Positions 51,715 to 60,672 of a stretch of DNA of 64,000 nt are shown here, piece after piece (the stretch's first letter is position 1; each line of letters starts with the position of its first letter). The stretch covers positions 1-64,000 of the forward strand of contig NZ_UPPP01000064.1 in the NCBI RefSeq assembly GCF_900476375.1, given 5' to 3'. The notes beneath the pieces were generated by a model. The model searched no databases and was not told the DNA's origin. It saw nothing but the letters and a program-made list of their open reading frames with translations. The DNA is from Allolucifera butyrica. GTDB lineage: Bacteria > Bacillota > Negativicutes > Sporomusales > UPPP01. Made by a program: the position numbers and the translations under genes.

Positions 51715-51924
51715 CTACTTTTTTGGTAAATATTCTAATAAATCCCCTGGTTGGCAATCTAAGGCGGCACAAAGTTTCTCCAATACATCCCAGGTTACGC
51801 CCTTTGCTGTTTCGTGATATAGAGCGGTAACAGTATTTCGAGCTATTCCCGCCTCTTTGGCAACTTCAGAAATGTTAATTCTTTTTTCGCCCATTATACG
51901 ACTGAGATGACATTTTAAGGACAT
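51715..51924 (-). CDS. small XRE (YozG-like) regulator
   Basis: A 69-residue helix-turn-helix protein from the ATG complement at 51922-51924, with AGGAGTGATT upstream; a longer frame starts at 51948 without a site. INISEVAKEAGIARNTVTAL then YHETAKGVTWDVLEKLCAAL and QPGDLLEYLPKK is the compact Cro/C1-type domain seen beside integrases. Confidence 0.8.
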   Translation of the reverse strand: MSLKCHLSRIMGEKRINISEVAKEAGIARNTVTALYHETAKGVTWDVLEKLCAALDCQPGDLLEYLPKK

Positions 51925-52405
51925 ATATCTAATCACTCCTTTGCACATATTGTAGCATCTTCAGGTGATAACGCGCAATGACATAATCAAAATGTGATTG
52001 ACGAGTATGCTCAAAGATGCTATCATGTAGATAATTGATATGAGCAAAATGATTACATGTATGAACAATGAGGGGTGGGTCGCTATTAAAACAAGGGGGA
52101 TTTAGAGAGCAGCAGTTTATATGGCACTGTAACCCGATTAAGGAGGTGAAGAGAAGCCGAATAAAATGGCCGGGTACTGCTGAACAGTACACCGACTAGA
52201 TAAAAGCGAGATATGCAAGCTTTTTGCCATCAATTTAATCCTATAGACGATGAAATCACAGTCAAATATAGGAAGGAAAGTAGGAAGAGACAAACGGCTT
52301 GCCGAAGGGCTGGTTGATGAAGCTTTTAGAATATCTAAGGTTGTAGCAAGATAGGTGATGGTGGCGGGCGCTAATCCCGCCGTTTACTTATAAGGGGTGT
52401 TGTAA
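51925..52405. other. integrase upstream region
   Basis: No supported gene. A 34-codon plus-strand frame (52250-52354, VGRDKRLAEGLVDEAFRISK) lacks a ribosome site. A hairpin GGCGGG..CCCGCC (about 52362-52383) directly precedes the integrase ribosome site. Element-borne attachment or control sites may lie here. Confidence 0.35.
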
Positions 52406-53611
52406 ATGGCCGGAAGGCGATCAAATGGTGAAGGGACAGCTTATTATAACGAAAAACGCCAGCGCTGGGAAGCGCAGGCAACTTATAAAGATACAGATGG
52501 CAAAACCAAGAGAAAAATGTTTGTTGGTAAGACTCAGAAGGAAGTTAATAAGAAGAAAAAGGAATGGATCAAAAACCTAGAGGACGGGCTGCTGCCGGAA
52601 GCGGATAAATTGACTGTTGGTGCATGGGTTGATCGGTGGTTAGAGGACTTTGTAAAACCTTCTGTCCGTACAAAAACCTATGAAAAATATTATAGCTGCA
52701 TGAAATATGTTAAGGATCGATTTAATGATGTGCTAATTACTAAACTATCGGTTCCGGACATACAACGGCTATTTAATGAGTTGTTAATTACTGGCGGTGA
52801 GAAGAAACAAGGACTTTCTTCTTCAACGGTTCGGGGTATACGGCGCTATTTTATCGGGTGCTTAGATAAAGCGATAAAAGTGGGACTCTTGGTTAAGAAT
52901 CCGGCCAAGTTGACAGACCCGCCCAAGCTGGTCAAAGAAGAGATTCATCCGTTAAATAAAGAACAAGCTAAGAAGCTGCTGGACACAGCCAGAGAACAGG
53001 CTAAATTAAGTTTGGAATCACCTAGAAAAGGAGCTGAAATGTCGCAGAGCGATTTATATGTGGCTGTTTATATAGCGTTATCCACTGGTATGCGACTGGG
53101 GGAGGTGCTGGGACTGAAATGGGATGATGTTCACTATGAACAGAAGTATATTACAGTCAGAAGGTCAAGAGTAGGTACTCAGCACGGCTTTAAAATTGAA
53201 GAGCCAAAAACCGGTGTAGCCCGTAAAATACCGGTGCATGAGGATTTAATAAAGACACTGAAGAAGCAACAAAAGCGGCAGGAGTGGCACAAAGAAAAGC
53301 TTGGCGACAAATATGAGGATAACGGCTGGATTATTGGTGGGACGTTTGGTAAATGCTATTATCCAAAGCATTTTTCTTCTAGAAAGTATAAGGCACTTTT
53401 GAAAGATGCCGGTATCGATACTAGTTTTACTTTTCATGATCTGAGGCATACACATGCCAGTCTGTTGCTGCTTGACGGTATTAATCCAAAGATCGTGCAG
53501 GAGCGGCTGGGACACGCAAGCATTGAAATGACTTTGGATACTTATTCTCATTTATTGCCTGATACTCAGGATGTGGCCGTGCGGGCGGTGGCAGCGTTTT
53601 TGGTTGGCTAA
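52406..53611 (+). CDS. int: tyrosine recombinase (phage/ICE integrase)
   Basis: A 401-residue integrase. An N-terminal arm-binding domain (GEGTAYYNEKRQRWEAQATY) and a SAM-like core-binding domain (about 70-160) precede the catalytic domain with all key residues: Arg in STGMRLGEVLGLKWDDV, HDLRHTHASLLL and LGHASIEMTLDTYSHLLP with nucleophile Tyr. It cuts and joins att sites. AGGGGTG is before the ATG. The tRNA-Arg 3' fragment 2.1 kb downstream is its probable attachment site. The frame is intact. Confidence 0.95.
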   Translation: MAGRRSNGEGTAYYNEKRQRWEAQATYKDTDGKTKRKMFVGKTQKEVNKKKKEWIKNLEDGLLPEADKLTVGAWVDRWLEDFVKPSVRTKTYEKYYSCMKYVKDRFNDVLITKLSVPDIQRLFNELLITGGEKKQGLSSSTVRGIRRYFIGCLDKAIKVGLLVKNPAKLTDPPKLVKEEIHPLNKEQAKKLLDTAREQAKLSLESPRKGAEMSQSDLYVAVYIALSTGMRLGEVLGLKWDDVHYEQKYITVRRSRVGTQHGFKIEEPKTGVARKIPVHEDLIKTLKKQQKRQEWHKEKLGDKYEDNGWIIGGTFGKCYYPKHFSSRKYKALLKDAGIDTSFTFHDLRHTHASLLLLDGINPKIVQERLGHASIEMTLDTYSHLLPDTQDVAVRAVAAFLVG

Positions 53612-53801
53612 TATTTATTTGATAATAAAAACGAAACGTATAATGCTTTTTATTTAGTATCACGCCTAAGTAAAAAGCTATGTTTTTTTAGATACATAAT
53701 GTTTATGAAAGGGAAAAACGGATGAATGACTAACTTTTATTAAAAGAAATATAGCAAAGATACTTGACTGAAAATATAAAGAAGATTTTGGGGTGATAGT
53801 T

Positions 53802-55601
53802 ATGTCAGAAAGGTACACTATAGAAGATAGCGACTCGTATCTGTGGGAAGAAGTTATAGATTTATTAGATGAAAAAACATGTTTAAATTATCATTCAAAG
53901 TTCTTCGAGAAAATGCGTAGTGTAGAAACGACTGACAATAATAAATCTAAAGAGGTGTATAAATTTTTAGGAGATATTACGTCGCTTTGTCCGAATTATG
54001 ATTCAAGAGACGAGCCATATAAAGCTCTAATAGAACTTGGTGCTTCTCGTAGTGCCATTCTAGACGACTTTATTCCTTCTATTGAGACCTTGAAAGAATT
54101 GATTCCTAAAATAACAGATCCAGAACTTAGGGCACGAATTGCTGATGTTGTTTGGATTATTAAACATGATTATAATTTCGCCAATATTGCGATTCAAGCT
54201 TATTTGGGAAGCTATAATAACTTATTAAAAATTGAGATGTTTGGTCCTAGCATTGAAAGAATTAAAAGAGCAGTACAATTGATAAACTATTTGGGTAAAA
54301 ATAAGAAACTATACACACAAGTGACGGATATTATTGAAAATACATTAGAGCGATTTCAGGAAATTGTAACTTTGAACTATGATTTGATAAAGATCCTTTT
54401 AGAAATGGAAACTGGTAACCCTGATAAATATTCTGTACTTACTGAAAAGTTCGCAAAGAAGTCGGAATATAATAGAAATTTTTACTGGGCACGTTGGTAT
54501 TGGGATTTAAGTGCTAGGTGGTATTCTAAGAAAAAGGATGTTTATAAAGTCAAGGAATGTCGAAAATCAGCTGCTGAAACTTTTGTAAAAGATGCAGATT
54601 TGGAATTGGAGAAGGAAAAACCCTCGTATAATACAGCAGCTTCTCATATATTAAGCGCAATTGAAGGCTTACGTAGAGTTGGTGGCGAGAAAGAACGGAT
54701 CGATGAACTTCATTCTCGCTTGCTGGAATATCAAAAAAAATCTATGAGCGAAATTGGAACTATAAAAATAGAGTTGCTAACACCAGAACAACATGACTGT
54801 TATGCGGAATATGCAAAGAAAAGAGTCCGTGGCAAAAGTCTGGGCGATGCAATTAATGTTTTTGCATATATAGCCTCTTCTCCAAAAATGAAATCACTTC
54901 GAGACAACATTGATAAAATGGCTAAAGAATACCCGTTACAGTATGGTATTACGGGTGTTGTTGTTAATGAATCTGGAAAGATCGTTAAGCGGAAACCTAG
55001 TATGATGAGTGATGACCCTAACCAATTAGAGGCGGCAATAAAGGCAGAAATGTTTATGGCGGCTGTGTTGGTTCGTGCTCGTAACTTTGTGGGATTAATC
55101 GAACCGGCAAGGAGGGAGCTTCTTTTAGAGCATAAGGTAAATAAATGCGACTTGTATGATTTGGTAAGCTACAATCCGTTTATTCCTGATGGACGCGAAC
55201 GAATATTTGCAGAAGGACTTTATTACGGCTTTATAGGTGATTTTCTTTTAAGTACACACTTATTAATTCCTCAACTTGAAAATTCTATAAGATATATACT
55301 GGAAGCTACGGGAGGATATGTTCCGCCTTTAGATGATGCTGGTATTCAGTTGGAGGCAAATGTAAATTCCTTACTTTACAATGAAAAGCTAACACAAATT
55401 CTTGGTGAAGATATTGTTTTTGATTTACAAGGTCTACTGATTGAAGAATTCGGCAGTAATATGCGAAATAAACTAGCACACGGCTTGATAGACTTTTATG
55501 GGTTTTATGATATAGAATCAGCCTATATTTGGTGGATAACACTTAGGTTGTGCTGTGGCTACAAATTAATTTACTTGAAACAAATTGGAGAAGAAAAATG
55601 A
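53802..55601 (+). CDS. DUF4209 protein with HEPN-like RNxxxH motif
   Basis: A 599-residue protein from ATG 53802 (GGGGTG upstream). The N-terminal 480 residues are mainly helical. The C-terminal part matches DUF4209: LLIPQLENSIRYILEATGGY, then MRNKLAHGLIDFYGFYD. RNKLAH (about residues 555-560) has the Rx4H spacing of HEPN ribonuclease sites. It is AT rich, unlike the arc genes, and sits as cargo between the integrase and the tRNA end. HEPN proteins are often toxins or anti-phage effectors, so a defence role is possible; other DUF4209 proteins are uncharacterised. Confidence 0.75.
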   Translation: MSERYTIEDSDSYLWEEVIDLLDEKTCLNYHSKFFEKMRSVETTDNNKSKEVYKFLGDITSLCPNYDSRDEPYKALIELGASRSAILDDFIPSIETLKELIPKITDPELRARIADVVWIIKHDYNFANIAIQAYLGSYNNLLKIEMFGPSIERIKRAVQLINYLGKNKKLYTQVTDIIENTLERFQEIVTLNYDLIKILLEMETGNPDKYSVLTEKFAKKSEYNRNFYWARWYWDLSARWYSKKKDVYKVKECRKSAAETFVKDADLELEKEKPSYNTAASHILSAIEGLRRVGGEKERIDELHSRLLEYQKKSMSEIGTIKIELLTPEQHDCYAEYAKKRVRGKSLGDAINVFAYIASSPKMKSLRDNIDKMAKEYPLQYGITGVVVNESGKIVKRKPSMMSDDPNQLEAAIKAEMFMAAVLVRARNFVGLIEPARRELLLEHKVNKCDLYDLVSYNPFIPDGRERIFAEGLYYGFIGDFLLSTHLLIPQLENSIRYILEATGGYVPPLDDAGIQLEANVNSLLYNEKLTQILGEDIVFDLQGLLIEEFGSNMRNKLAHGLIDFYGFYDIESAYIWWITLRLCCGYKLIYLKQIGEEK

Positions 55602-55743
55602 AGATTTAGGCAGGCAATTAGGCAGGCAATACTCTATAGAAGCAATAAAAAATCATAGACTGCAAATAGTTAAAACCCCGGCAAAGTGTTGATTTTGCGG
55701 GGGCTATAGACTGTGAATTTTGTATAAAAAGGCTTTGGTTGTT

Positions 55744-55787
55744 CTCCGGAGCCGGGAGCGCAGGTTCGATTCCTGCCGGGCGCACCA
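55744..55787 (+). other. 3' half of tRNA-Arg (CCG): probable attachment site
   Basis: From the anticodon loop CTCCGGA (55744-55750) to the encoded CCA (55785-55787) the sequence is that of a tRNA: anticodon 3' stem, a four-base variable loop, the T arm GCAGG TTCGATT CCTGC and the acceptor CGGGCGC with A73. The 5' half is absent: the bases upstream do not pair with the acceptor or anticodon stem. This is the usual trace of integration into a tRNA gene by a tyrosine recombinase. Confidence 0.75.
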
Positions 55788-55800
55788 TAAGAGAAATCAG

Positions 55801-55831
55801 GCACTTGCGGATTTGACGCAAGTGCTTTTTT
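55801..55831 (+). terminator. terminator (family member 1)
   Basis: GCACTTGCG (55801-55809) pairs with CGCAAGTGC (55817-55825), then TTTTTT. Closely related hairpins occur at 61970 and 62312. Confidence 0.85.
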
Positions 55832-55901
55832 CATGCTTTGAGGAACAAAATCTCAAAGTAAAAAAAGCCTTCCAGTAAAAAACTGAAAGACTTGAATTTG
55901 C

Positions 55902-55974
55902 TGGAGCGGGAAAAAGAGAATCGAACTCAATGTCTTTGGTTAGAAACCAACGCTTTACCACTAAGCTATTCCCG
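55902..55974 (-). pseudogene. degenerate tRNA-Gly-like gene with UCU anticodon
   Basis: Read on the minus strand, it has conserved T8-A9, a D arm (GCTT AGTGGTA AAGC), an anticodon arm with loop TTTCTAA, the T loop TTCGATT and a 3' CCA. The body and U73 resemble tRNA-Gly(UCC). However, the T stem has mismatches, one extra base lies before the acceptor 3' strand, and base 1 does not pair with base 72. I call it a tRNA pseudogene; a functional unusual tRNA cannot be ruled out. Confidence 0.6.
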
Positions 55975-56103
55975 TAAGTTAAACTTATTATATAGGGGAA
56001 ATGTGTCAAGAACGTGACAATAATATGGAGATTTAAATTTTATGAGAAGATATGATAGATACAAATTATTTTGGGTTAAAAAAGAAGAAAAGGAGGCCCA
56101 GCC

Positions 56104-56205
56104 ATGGATAAAAGCAGCAAAAAAAGGCCGGATTCAAAGCATACTGCCCTTGTACATCTTCCGGTTCCTCCGGGAGGGCGCAAGGGCAGTAGAGTGACTA
56201 CTTAA
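56104..56205 (+). CDS. small basic protein
   Basis: 33 codons with an AAGGAGG site seven bases before ATG 56104 (MDKSSKKRPDSKHTALVHLP, then VPPGGRKGSRV). It is Lys/Arg rich with no membrane segment. The strong ribosome site is the main support. No family recognised. A longer overlapping frame from 56041 lacks such a site. Confidence 0.45.
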   Translation: MDKSSKKRPDSKHTALVHLPVPPGGRKGSRVTT

Positions 56206-56207
56206 GT

Positions 56208-56576
56208 TCAGGGCTTTTTAATGTTATTTAGAGTATAAATCGACATCCTGTTCATTTGGCCGATAATTTCTAATGCGTCTAAACCTAATGGCTTTTTTTC
56301 TGCCGGTTTTTTGTCTTTCGTTTGTTCTTCGGAGGACTTTTCTTTTTGCTGCTGTTTTTGCTGCTTAGAATCAGCGTCTGGATTTACGTCAATTTTGGCC
56401 GAGTGTTCTGACTGGAGACGGGTTTTAGGCTTGACCTTGGTTTCTTTCTCATCCATGGAAAAGACATTTTGCATGTCATTGATTTTTTTTCCGTGGCCAT
56501 GACCGTGTCCGCCACCGCCATGGTGAACTTGAGTGTTTTGGATTTGATTCTGTATGGACGATATGTCATTAGACAT
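56208..56576 (-). CDS. His/Gly- and Lys/Gln-rich protein
   Basis: A 122-residue, low-complexity protein. A metal-binding-type VHHGGGGHGHGHGKK lies near residue 17, followed by a long charged region (SKQQKQQQKEKSSEEQTKDK) and a C-terminal helix (LDALEIIGQMNRMSIYTL). AGAGGTG lies before the ATG. It may be a spore- or envelope-associated protein; I do not recognise a family. Its stop lies two bases past the end of the small gene at 56104, which it faces. Confidence 0.6.
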   Translation of the reverse strand: MSNDISSIQNQIQNTQVHHGGGGHGHGHGKKINDMQNVFSMDEKETKVKPKTRLQSEHSAKIDVNPDADSKQQKQQQKEKSSEEQTKDKKPAEKKPLGLDALEIIGQMNRMSIYTLNNIKKP

Positions 56577-56733
56577 TGCAATTCACCTCTGTATAATCGT
56601 ATAAAACAAATATGAAGAAATCATGACAAGAAGTTTGAAGTTTTAAGTTTATCGGGGGAAGGAAGCCATGACTAGTGTATAAAAAACATATAACAAGCAA
56701 AATATAAGCTATAGACAACATAGGAGGCTTGCT

Positions 56734-57273
56734 ATGAGTAATCAGGTAATTTTATGGTCTATGCTGCTTACCCCTTTTTTGACTCTTTTTTTTATGAAAA
56801 AGGAAGACGTAAAACGCTATATGCCTGTTGGTTTGTTCTCTGCAGTTACGAGCGCAATAATAGGCGATGTAGGTGTTACTCTGGGATTTTGGGTTCATAG
56901 AGAAACCGCTTATCCTCTTCATAGTTTAATGCCGTTTGATATTGGCTTAAATTTAGTACTGACAATGTGGGTATTTATATTTACTTATAGGCGATTTTGG
57001 ATGTATATGATTACTAATGCAATCTTAGATATAGGTTTTGATTTCTTCCTCTTTCAGTATTATTTTCCGAGTAGGGATATATTTAATTTGGTTGGTATTT
57101 CTCCCTTCCAATCATATCTAATCACATTGGGACACGCATTAGTGATTTACGGGTATCAAATGTGGCAAGAAGGTATTCTTGTGCGATCTGAAAGAACTAC
57201 TTTCTTAGGGAATCTACAGCCAGCCACCAAACCATTATCTAGGGATCAGGAAAATAAACCAGACGATGAGTGA
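56734..57273 (+). CDS. CBO0543-family membrane protein
   Basis: A 179-residue protein with four or five hydrophobic segments (ILWSMLLTPFLTLFFM, DIGLNLVLTMWVFIFTYRRF, FFLFQYYFPSRD) and a charged C-terminal tail. It matches CBO0543-type proteins, widespread in spore-forming Firmicutes and of unknown function. AGGAGG precedes the ATG. A second member is at 62428. Confidence 0.75.
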   Translation: MSNQVILWSMLLTPFLTLFFMKKEDVKRYMPVGLFSAVTSAIIGDVGVTLGFWVHRETAYPLHSLMPFDIGLNLVLTMWVFIFTYRRFWMYMITNAILDIGFDFFLFQYYFPSRDIFNLVGISPFQSYLITLGHALVIYGYQMWQEGILVRSERTTFLGNLQPATKPLSRDQENKPDDE

Positions 57274-57404
57274 TAGAAAGCGTCCTCGGGGCGCTTTCTT
57301 GACGACTTGACCGTTTTCCTATAATTTTCTTATGATTTCTTTATATCACCATTACATTTTCTTAATATTTTTATCACGATTTTATATTAAAATAAGCATA
57401 TAGT

Positions 57405-57482
57405 TCGACATAAAACGGGACGCCCTTCCCAACTCTGTTATTATGTCGAGTATACCCTTTACTTCGGTAAAGGGTTTTTTTA
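57405..57482 (+). ncRNA. possible small RNA ending in a terminator
   Basis: CGACATAA (from 57408) pairs with TTATGTCG (ending 57449), enclosing about 26 bases. This is followed directly by the terminator ACCCTTTAC TTCG GTAAAGGGT (57454-57475) and a T-run. No open frame is present and the DNA upstream is AT rich. The whole could be the end of the upstream mRNA or an independent small RNA. Confidence 0.4.
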
Positions 57483-57674
57483 TCAGTGCTGTGGAATATT
57501 TTGCTGGAAGGCTTTTTGTTGTTTGGGGAACAACTTTGATAAAGTATTCATGCATCTTCTAAATCGGTTTTCTGAGTTAACAAAAAATTAACATACATAT
57601 ATTGGGTATTTGCTTGTGATGGATGCGGATTTCCTGTTAATATTGAGTTGAGAATTTCTGGAGGGGATGTGCCT

Positions 57675-57899
57675 ATGGAAATTGAAGATAGTTGGCGAGT
57701 TTTATTAAATGAACAGGATGAAAAATTTTCTCGACTTATCTTTACTGGCTGCAAGTGTAGGCGTCTTATTGACATCACAATCCAGTCACAGAACGTTAAT
57801 ACTATAATTAGTGCAGTTTTAACAAGTAACTGGAGTACTGAACAGTTAATGGATTTTTTAAATTTGGAATCAGCAAGGGTATTTAAAACAGCGATCTAA
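57675..57899 (+). CDS. hypothetical small protein
   Basis: A 74-residue protein from ATG 57675 with GGAGGGG upstream. Mixed alpha/beta pattern with CKCRRLID near the middle; no membrane segment. Family not recognised. Followed by a terminator. Confidence 0.55.
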   Translation: MEIEDSWRVLLNEQDEKFSRLIFTGCKCRRLIDITIQSQNVNTIISAVLTSNWSTEQLMDFLNLESARVFKTAI

Positions 57900-57955
57900 A
57901 AACGTAAGGCCAGAATATAAGGATTCTGACTGACCTCAAGGCTATCCTTTTCGGG

Positions 57956-57986
57956 GCTCCCGCGTGGACAGGGGAGCTTCTTTTTT
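57956..57986 (+). terminator. terminator
   Basis: GCTCCC (57956-57961) pairs with GGGAGC (57972-57977), followed by TTCTTTTTT. Confidence 0.75.
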
Positions 57987-58103
57987 GTTAAAATGACGGA
58001 ACCTCTCGGGCATAGTAAAATTCCGCAATTAAGCCAATCATTCCCGATATCATAGGAAGAAAAGGGAAGCATTTTGTTTCCGAATGGAAGGTGAGGAGTG
58101 TTT

Positions 58104-59285
58104 ATGGAGATTATGGAAGGGATCAATCGCCGCAATTTTATCAAGGGCTCAGCTGTTGTTGGCGGCATGCTCGCGGCAGGAGGACTCTGGAGAGCCGTAG
58201 AAACAGGAATATTCAATGCTGGGCAAGGACCTGCCTACGAAGCATGGGGAAAGAGTTACGGAGGTTTCGAAGGTTTAATAAATGCTGCGATCCTGGCAGC
58301 AAATGCTCATAATTCCCAACCGTGGCTTTTTAAGCTAGGCGACTCTTCTATCGATGTTAAGGCAGACACCAACAGGAATCTTGGTCCTGCTGATCCCTAT
58401 TTGAGAGAGATGTACATTAGCTTAGGCTGCGCTGTTGAAAACATCACAATTGCCGCAAAAGCGATGGGTTATTCTCCGCAAATAACCTATTTCCCCAATG
58501 AGCAGGACAACCGGCATATAGCCAAGATGGAATTAGCTGCCGGAATACCTTTTTATTCTGAGCTGCATGCTGCCATTCCCAAGCGCCACATGAACCGTGG
58601 ACCTTATGATACAAATCACCCCGTTTCACAAGAAGCAATTGAGGCATTAATGAATCTCAACCCGGAAGAGTCAGCGGTTAAATTGTTCGTATTCGATTCC
58701 CCAAAGGATAAACTTAGGATCGGTGAAGCGATGGTTGAAGCAACCAAAGCTTTTATTGCCGATAAAGAACAGATTGCTGTTGATTCGAAGTGGACGAGAC
58801 TTTCCTGGAAAGACATAGAAAAATACAAAGACGGGATAACAATAGACAGTCAAGGTTTGCCGGCGTTTATCCGTGTTATCGCGAAAATGCTGCCGCCCAT
58901 GTCTCAAGAAAAAAACAACCAATTCTGGCTTGATACACTCAAAAACAAGCAAGTGGGAACGGCCGCTGCTTTTGGATTTATCGCCGTTCGGGATCTTGCG
59001 GATTATCAGCAAATCGTTAAGGCAGGACAACTGTGGCAAAGAATTCACTTGTGGGCTACTGTACAAGGGCTTGGAATGCAAATAATAAACCAACTATCGG
59101 AGCGTAGAGACAGAGAACTGGCGCTGGGCCTGCCCCACCGTTTTGGAGACACTCTACGGGAGATCTTAAAAGTTCCCCAGTGGCACAGCGTAATTCAGTT
59201 CAGAATGGGCTACCCGACCATAGAAGCCCTGCCTAGTCCTAGAAGACCGATTAAAGATGTAATCTCCAATCTAAACGCTTCTTGA
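58104..59285 (+). CDS. Acg/nitroreductase-like protein with Tat signal
   Basis: A 393-residue protein from ATG 58104 (GGTGAGGAG upstream). The N-terminus carries a twin-arginine signal (INRRNFIKGSAVVGGMLAAG), so it should be exported folded, with cofactor. The body resembles the Acg-type nitroreductase family: INAAILAANAHNSQPWLF, the FMN-contacting start, and LWQRIHLWATVQGLGMQ. It probably reduces quinones or nitro compounds in the periplasm. Its end overlaps the ImmA gene on the other strand by 15 bases. Confidence 0.8.
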   Translation: MEIMEGINRRNFIKGSAVVGGMLAAGGLWRAVETGIFNAGQGPAYEAWGKSYGGFEGLINAAILAANAHNSQPWLFKLGDSSIDVKADTNRNLGPADPYLREMYISLGCAVENITIAAKAMGYSPQITYFPNEQDNRHIAKMELAAGIPFYSELHAAIPKRHMNRGPYDTNHPVSQEAIEALMNLNPEESAVKLFVFDSPKDKLRIGEAMVEATKAFIADKEQIAVDSKWTRLSWKDIEKYKDGITIDSQGLPAFIRVIAKMLPPMSQEKNNQFWLDTLKNKQVGTAAAFGFIAVRDLADYQQIVKAGQLWQRIHLWATVQGLGMQIINQLSERRDRELALGLPHRFGDTLREILKVPQWHSVIQFRMGYPTIEALPSPRRPIKDVISNLNAS

Positions 59286-59789
59286 TTGCAATTCCTTAAC
59301 CCTATACGTTGCCGCCTCTTCCGATACCCGGTAAATCCGGGCTATTTTTTTTACCGTTAAGCCGGAATCTAAACACTGCAAAATTTGTTCCCGTGGCAGC
59401 AACAATTCTGCAGCGAAGATATTGGCTTCATGCTCAACCGGATTGTAGGTTTGTCCATTAGGCGGACCGCAGAAAAAATTTCCCCGGATGTGACGGTGCA
59501 GCCACCAGTGCCCCACTTCATGGGCATAAGTGAACAGCCATCTTGACGGACAAAGATTGCAGTTAATGAGGATATAATATTGCCTGTTTTTTGTCCAGAG
59601 CATACCATTGAACGAATTATGGAACATATGCTGCTCTACTATGATATTGTATTCATCACAAATTTTGTCCAGCAGACTCATACCGGCTACCCCGAAAGGC
59701 TTGTATTTTTCTAAGATGATCTGTGCTTGCTCAACGATTACTTCTTTCGTCATGAAATCAACCCCGTCGGATATTGTTTGTTCTGCCAT
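59271..59789 (-). CDS. ImmA/IrrE-family metallopeptidase
   Basis: A 172-residue zinc protease with the motif FTYAHEVGHWWLH (HExxH) near residue 90 and EHEANIFAAELLLP as the third-ligand region. An HTH-like C-terminus follows (LTVKKIARIYRVSEEAATYR). ImmA proteins cut XRE repressors to switch on mobile elements or stress genes. The XRE gene at 60019 is its likely substrate. The Met at 59753 has a better ribosome site (GGGG) than 59789. Confidence 0.88.
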   Translation of the reverse strand: MAEQTISDGVDFMTKEVIVEQAQIILEKYKPFGVAGMSLLDKICDEYNIIVEQHMFHNSFNGMLWTKNRQYYILINCNLCPSRWLFTYAHEVGHWWLHRHIRGNFFCGPPNGQTYNPVEHEANIFAAELLLPREQILQCLDSGLTVKKIARIYRVSEEAATYRVKELQSRSV

Positions 59790-60018
59790 TGGGAGGCTTA
59801 ACTTTAGGAATTAAATATCTTCATTCCGAAGAAGCCGATTTACTTCTTCTAGGGGTTTAAGCCTATAAGCTCCATTCATTCCATATTTTATTCCCTTTTT
59901 CCGATTTGCCAAAAGCCTATTTATAAAATTAAATCAGTATCCAATTATATGCGCATGGCCAGAATGTATGTTCGATTCAAAGGGGCAAAAAATATTAACG
60001 GCCTGGTGAGTCGTTCCG

Positions 60019-60402
60019 TTAATACTTTTGCTGGCGTTTAAATTGTTCCATTTTAAAACGAAAATAATCGGCTAAATCTTCTAGAATTTCCCGCTTTTCT
60101 TTTTCTGATATATTCTTGTCTAAGCGAAAATCTGCGGTGATATCTTTCATAAAATCTAATACTTCCGGGTCGTCAATCGCTTTAACTCCGGTGCCGGGCT
60201 GACGTTCGTTAGTACGACCAAAGAGGAAATCAATAGAGACATCAAATAAATCTGCGAGGTAGACAATTGATTTTTGGTCTGGCTGGGTTCTTCCTGTTTC
60301 CCATCCACCGATAGTTTGCTGTCTTACCCCGCATAATCTGGCCAGTTCTTCTTGCGTAATTCCTTTGCCGGTTCTTAGCATCTTCAGGCGTTCAGCAAAC
60401 AT
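60019..60402 (-). CDS. XRE repressor, likely ImmA substrate
   Basis: A 127-residue protein with an N-terminal helix-turn-helix (RTGKGITQEELARLCGVRQQ then TIGGWETGRTQPDQKSIVY) and a Lys/Glu-rich C-terminal dimer helix (NISEKEKREILEDLADYFRF). GGGAGGTAG lies before the ATG. The adjacent ImmA gene downstream on the same strand gives the ImmR/ImmA arrangement of integrative elements. Confidence 0.85.
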   Translation of the reverse strand: MFAERLKMLRTGKGITQEELARLCGVRQQTIGGWETGRTQPDQKSIVYLADLFDVSIDFLFGRTNERQPGTGVKAIDDPEVLDFMKDITADFRLDKNISEKEKREILEDLADYFRFKMEQFKRQQKY

Positions 60403-60425
60403 TTAACTACCTCCCAATATCATTA

Positions 60426-60618
60426 TACAACATATAATTGTAAAATAAACATTTACAACAAAAAAATGTAAAAAAACTTTACAACATCAAAATGTTGTAT
60501 TATTATAAAGTTATGAACAGCAAAATGTTGTAAAAAGGGTATCGAGTTGGGAGAACTAGTTCAAGATCATGGCAAGGATTCTTTTTTTAACCTTTCTAAC
60601 AACAAAATGCTGTTAGAA
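60426..60618. promoter_or_regulatory. array of TACAACA-type operators
   Basis: At least four related dyads: TACAACATATAATTGTA (60426), TTTACAACA...TGTAAA (60452-60472), the perfect TACAACAT CAAA ATGTTGTA (60480-60499), half-site AAAATGTTGTAAAA (about 60521-60534), and CTAACA..TGTTAG near 60597. They lie between the XRE gene and the sigma gene and are probably bound by the XRE protein to control both. Confidence 0.7.
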
Positions 60619-60672
60619 GATGGCTAAGGACAGCATTTATAAATGTTCTTGGCATTATATTTTGGGGGTTTT

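Noticed and set aside
52250..52354. 34-codon frame before the integrase
   Set aside because: No ribosome site, no family resemblance.
55618..55821. Minus-strand frame encoding VRPAGIEPALPAPE
   Set aside because: This peptide is the well-known false translation of a tRNA 3' end; it overlaps the tRNA-Arg fragment.
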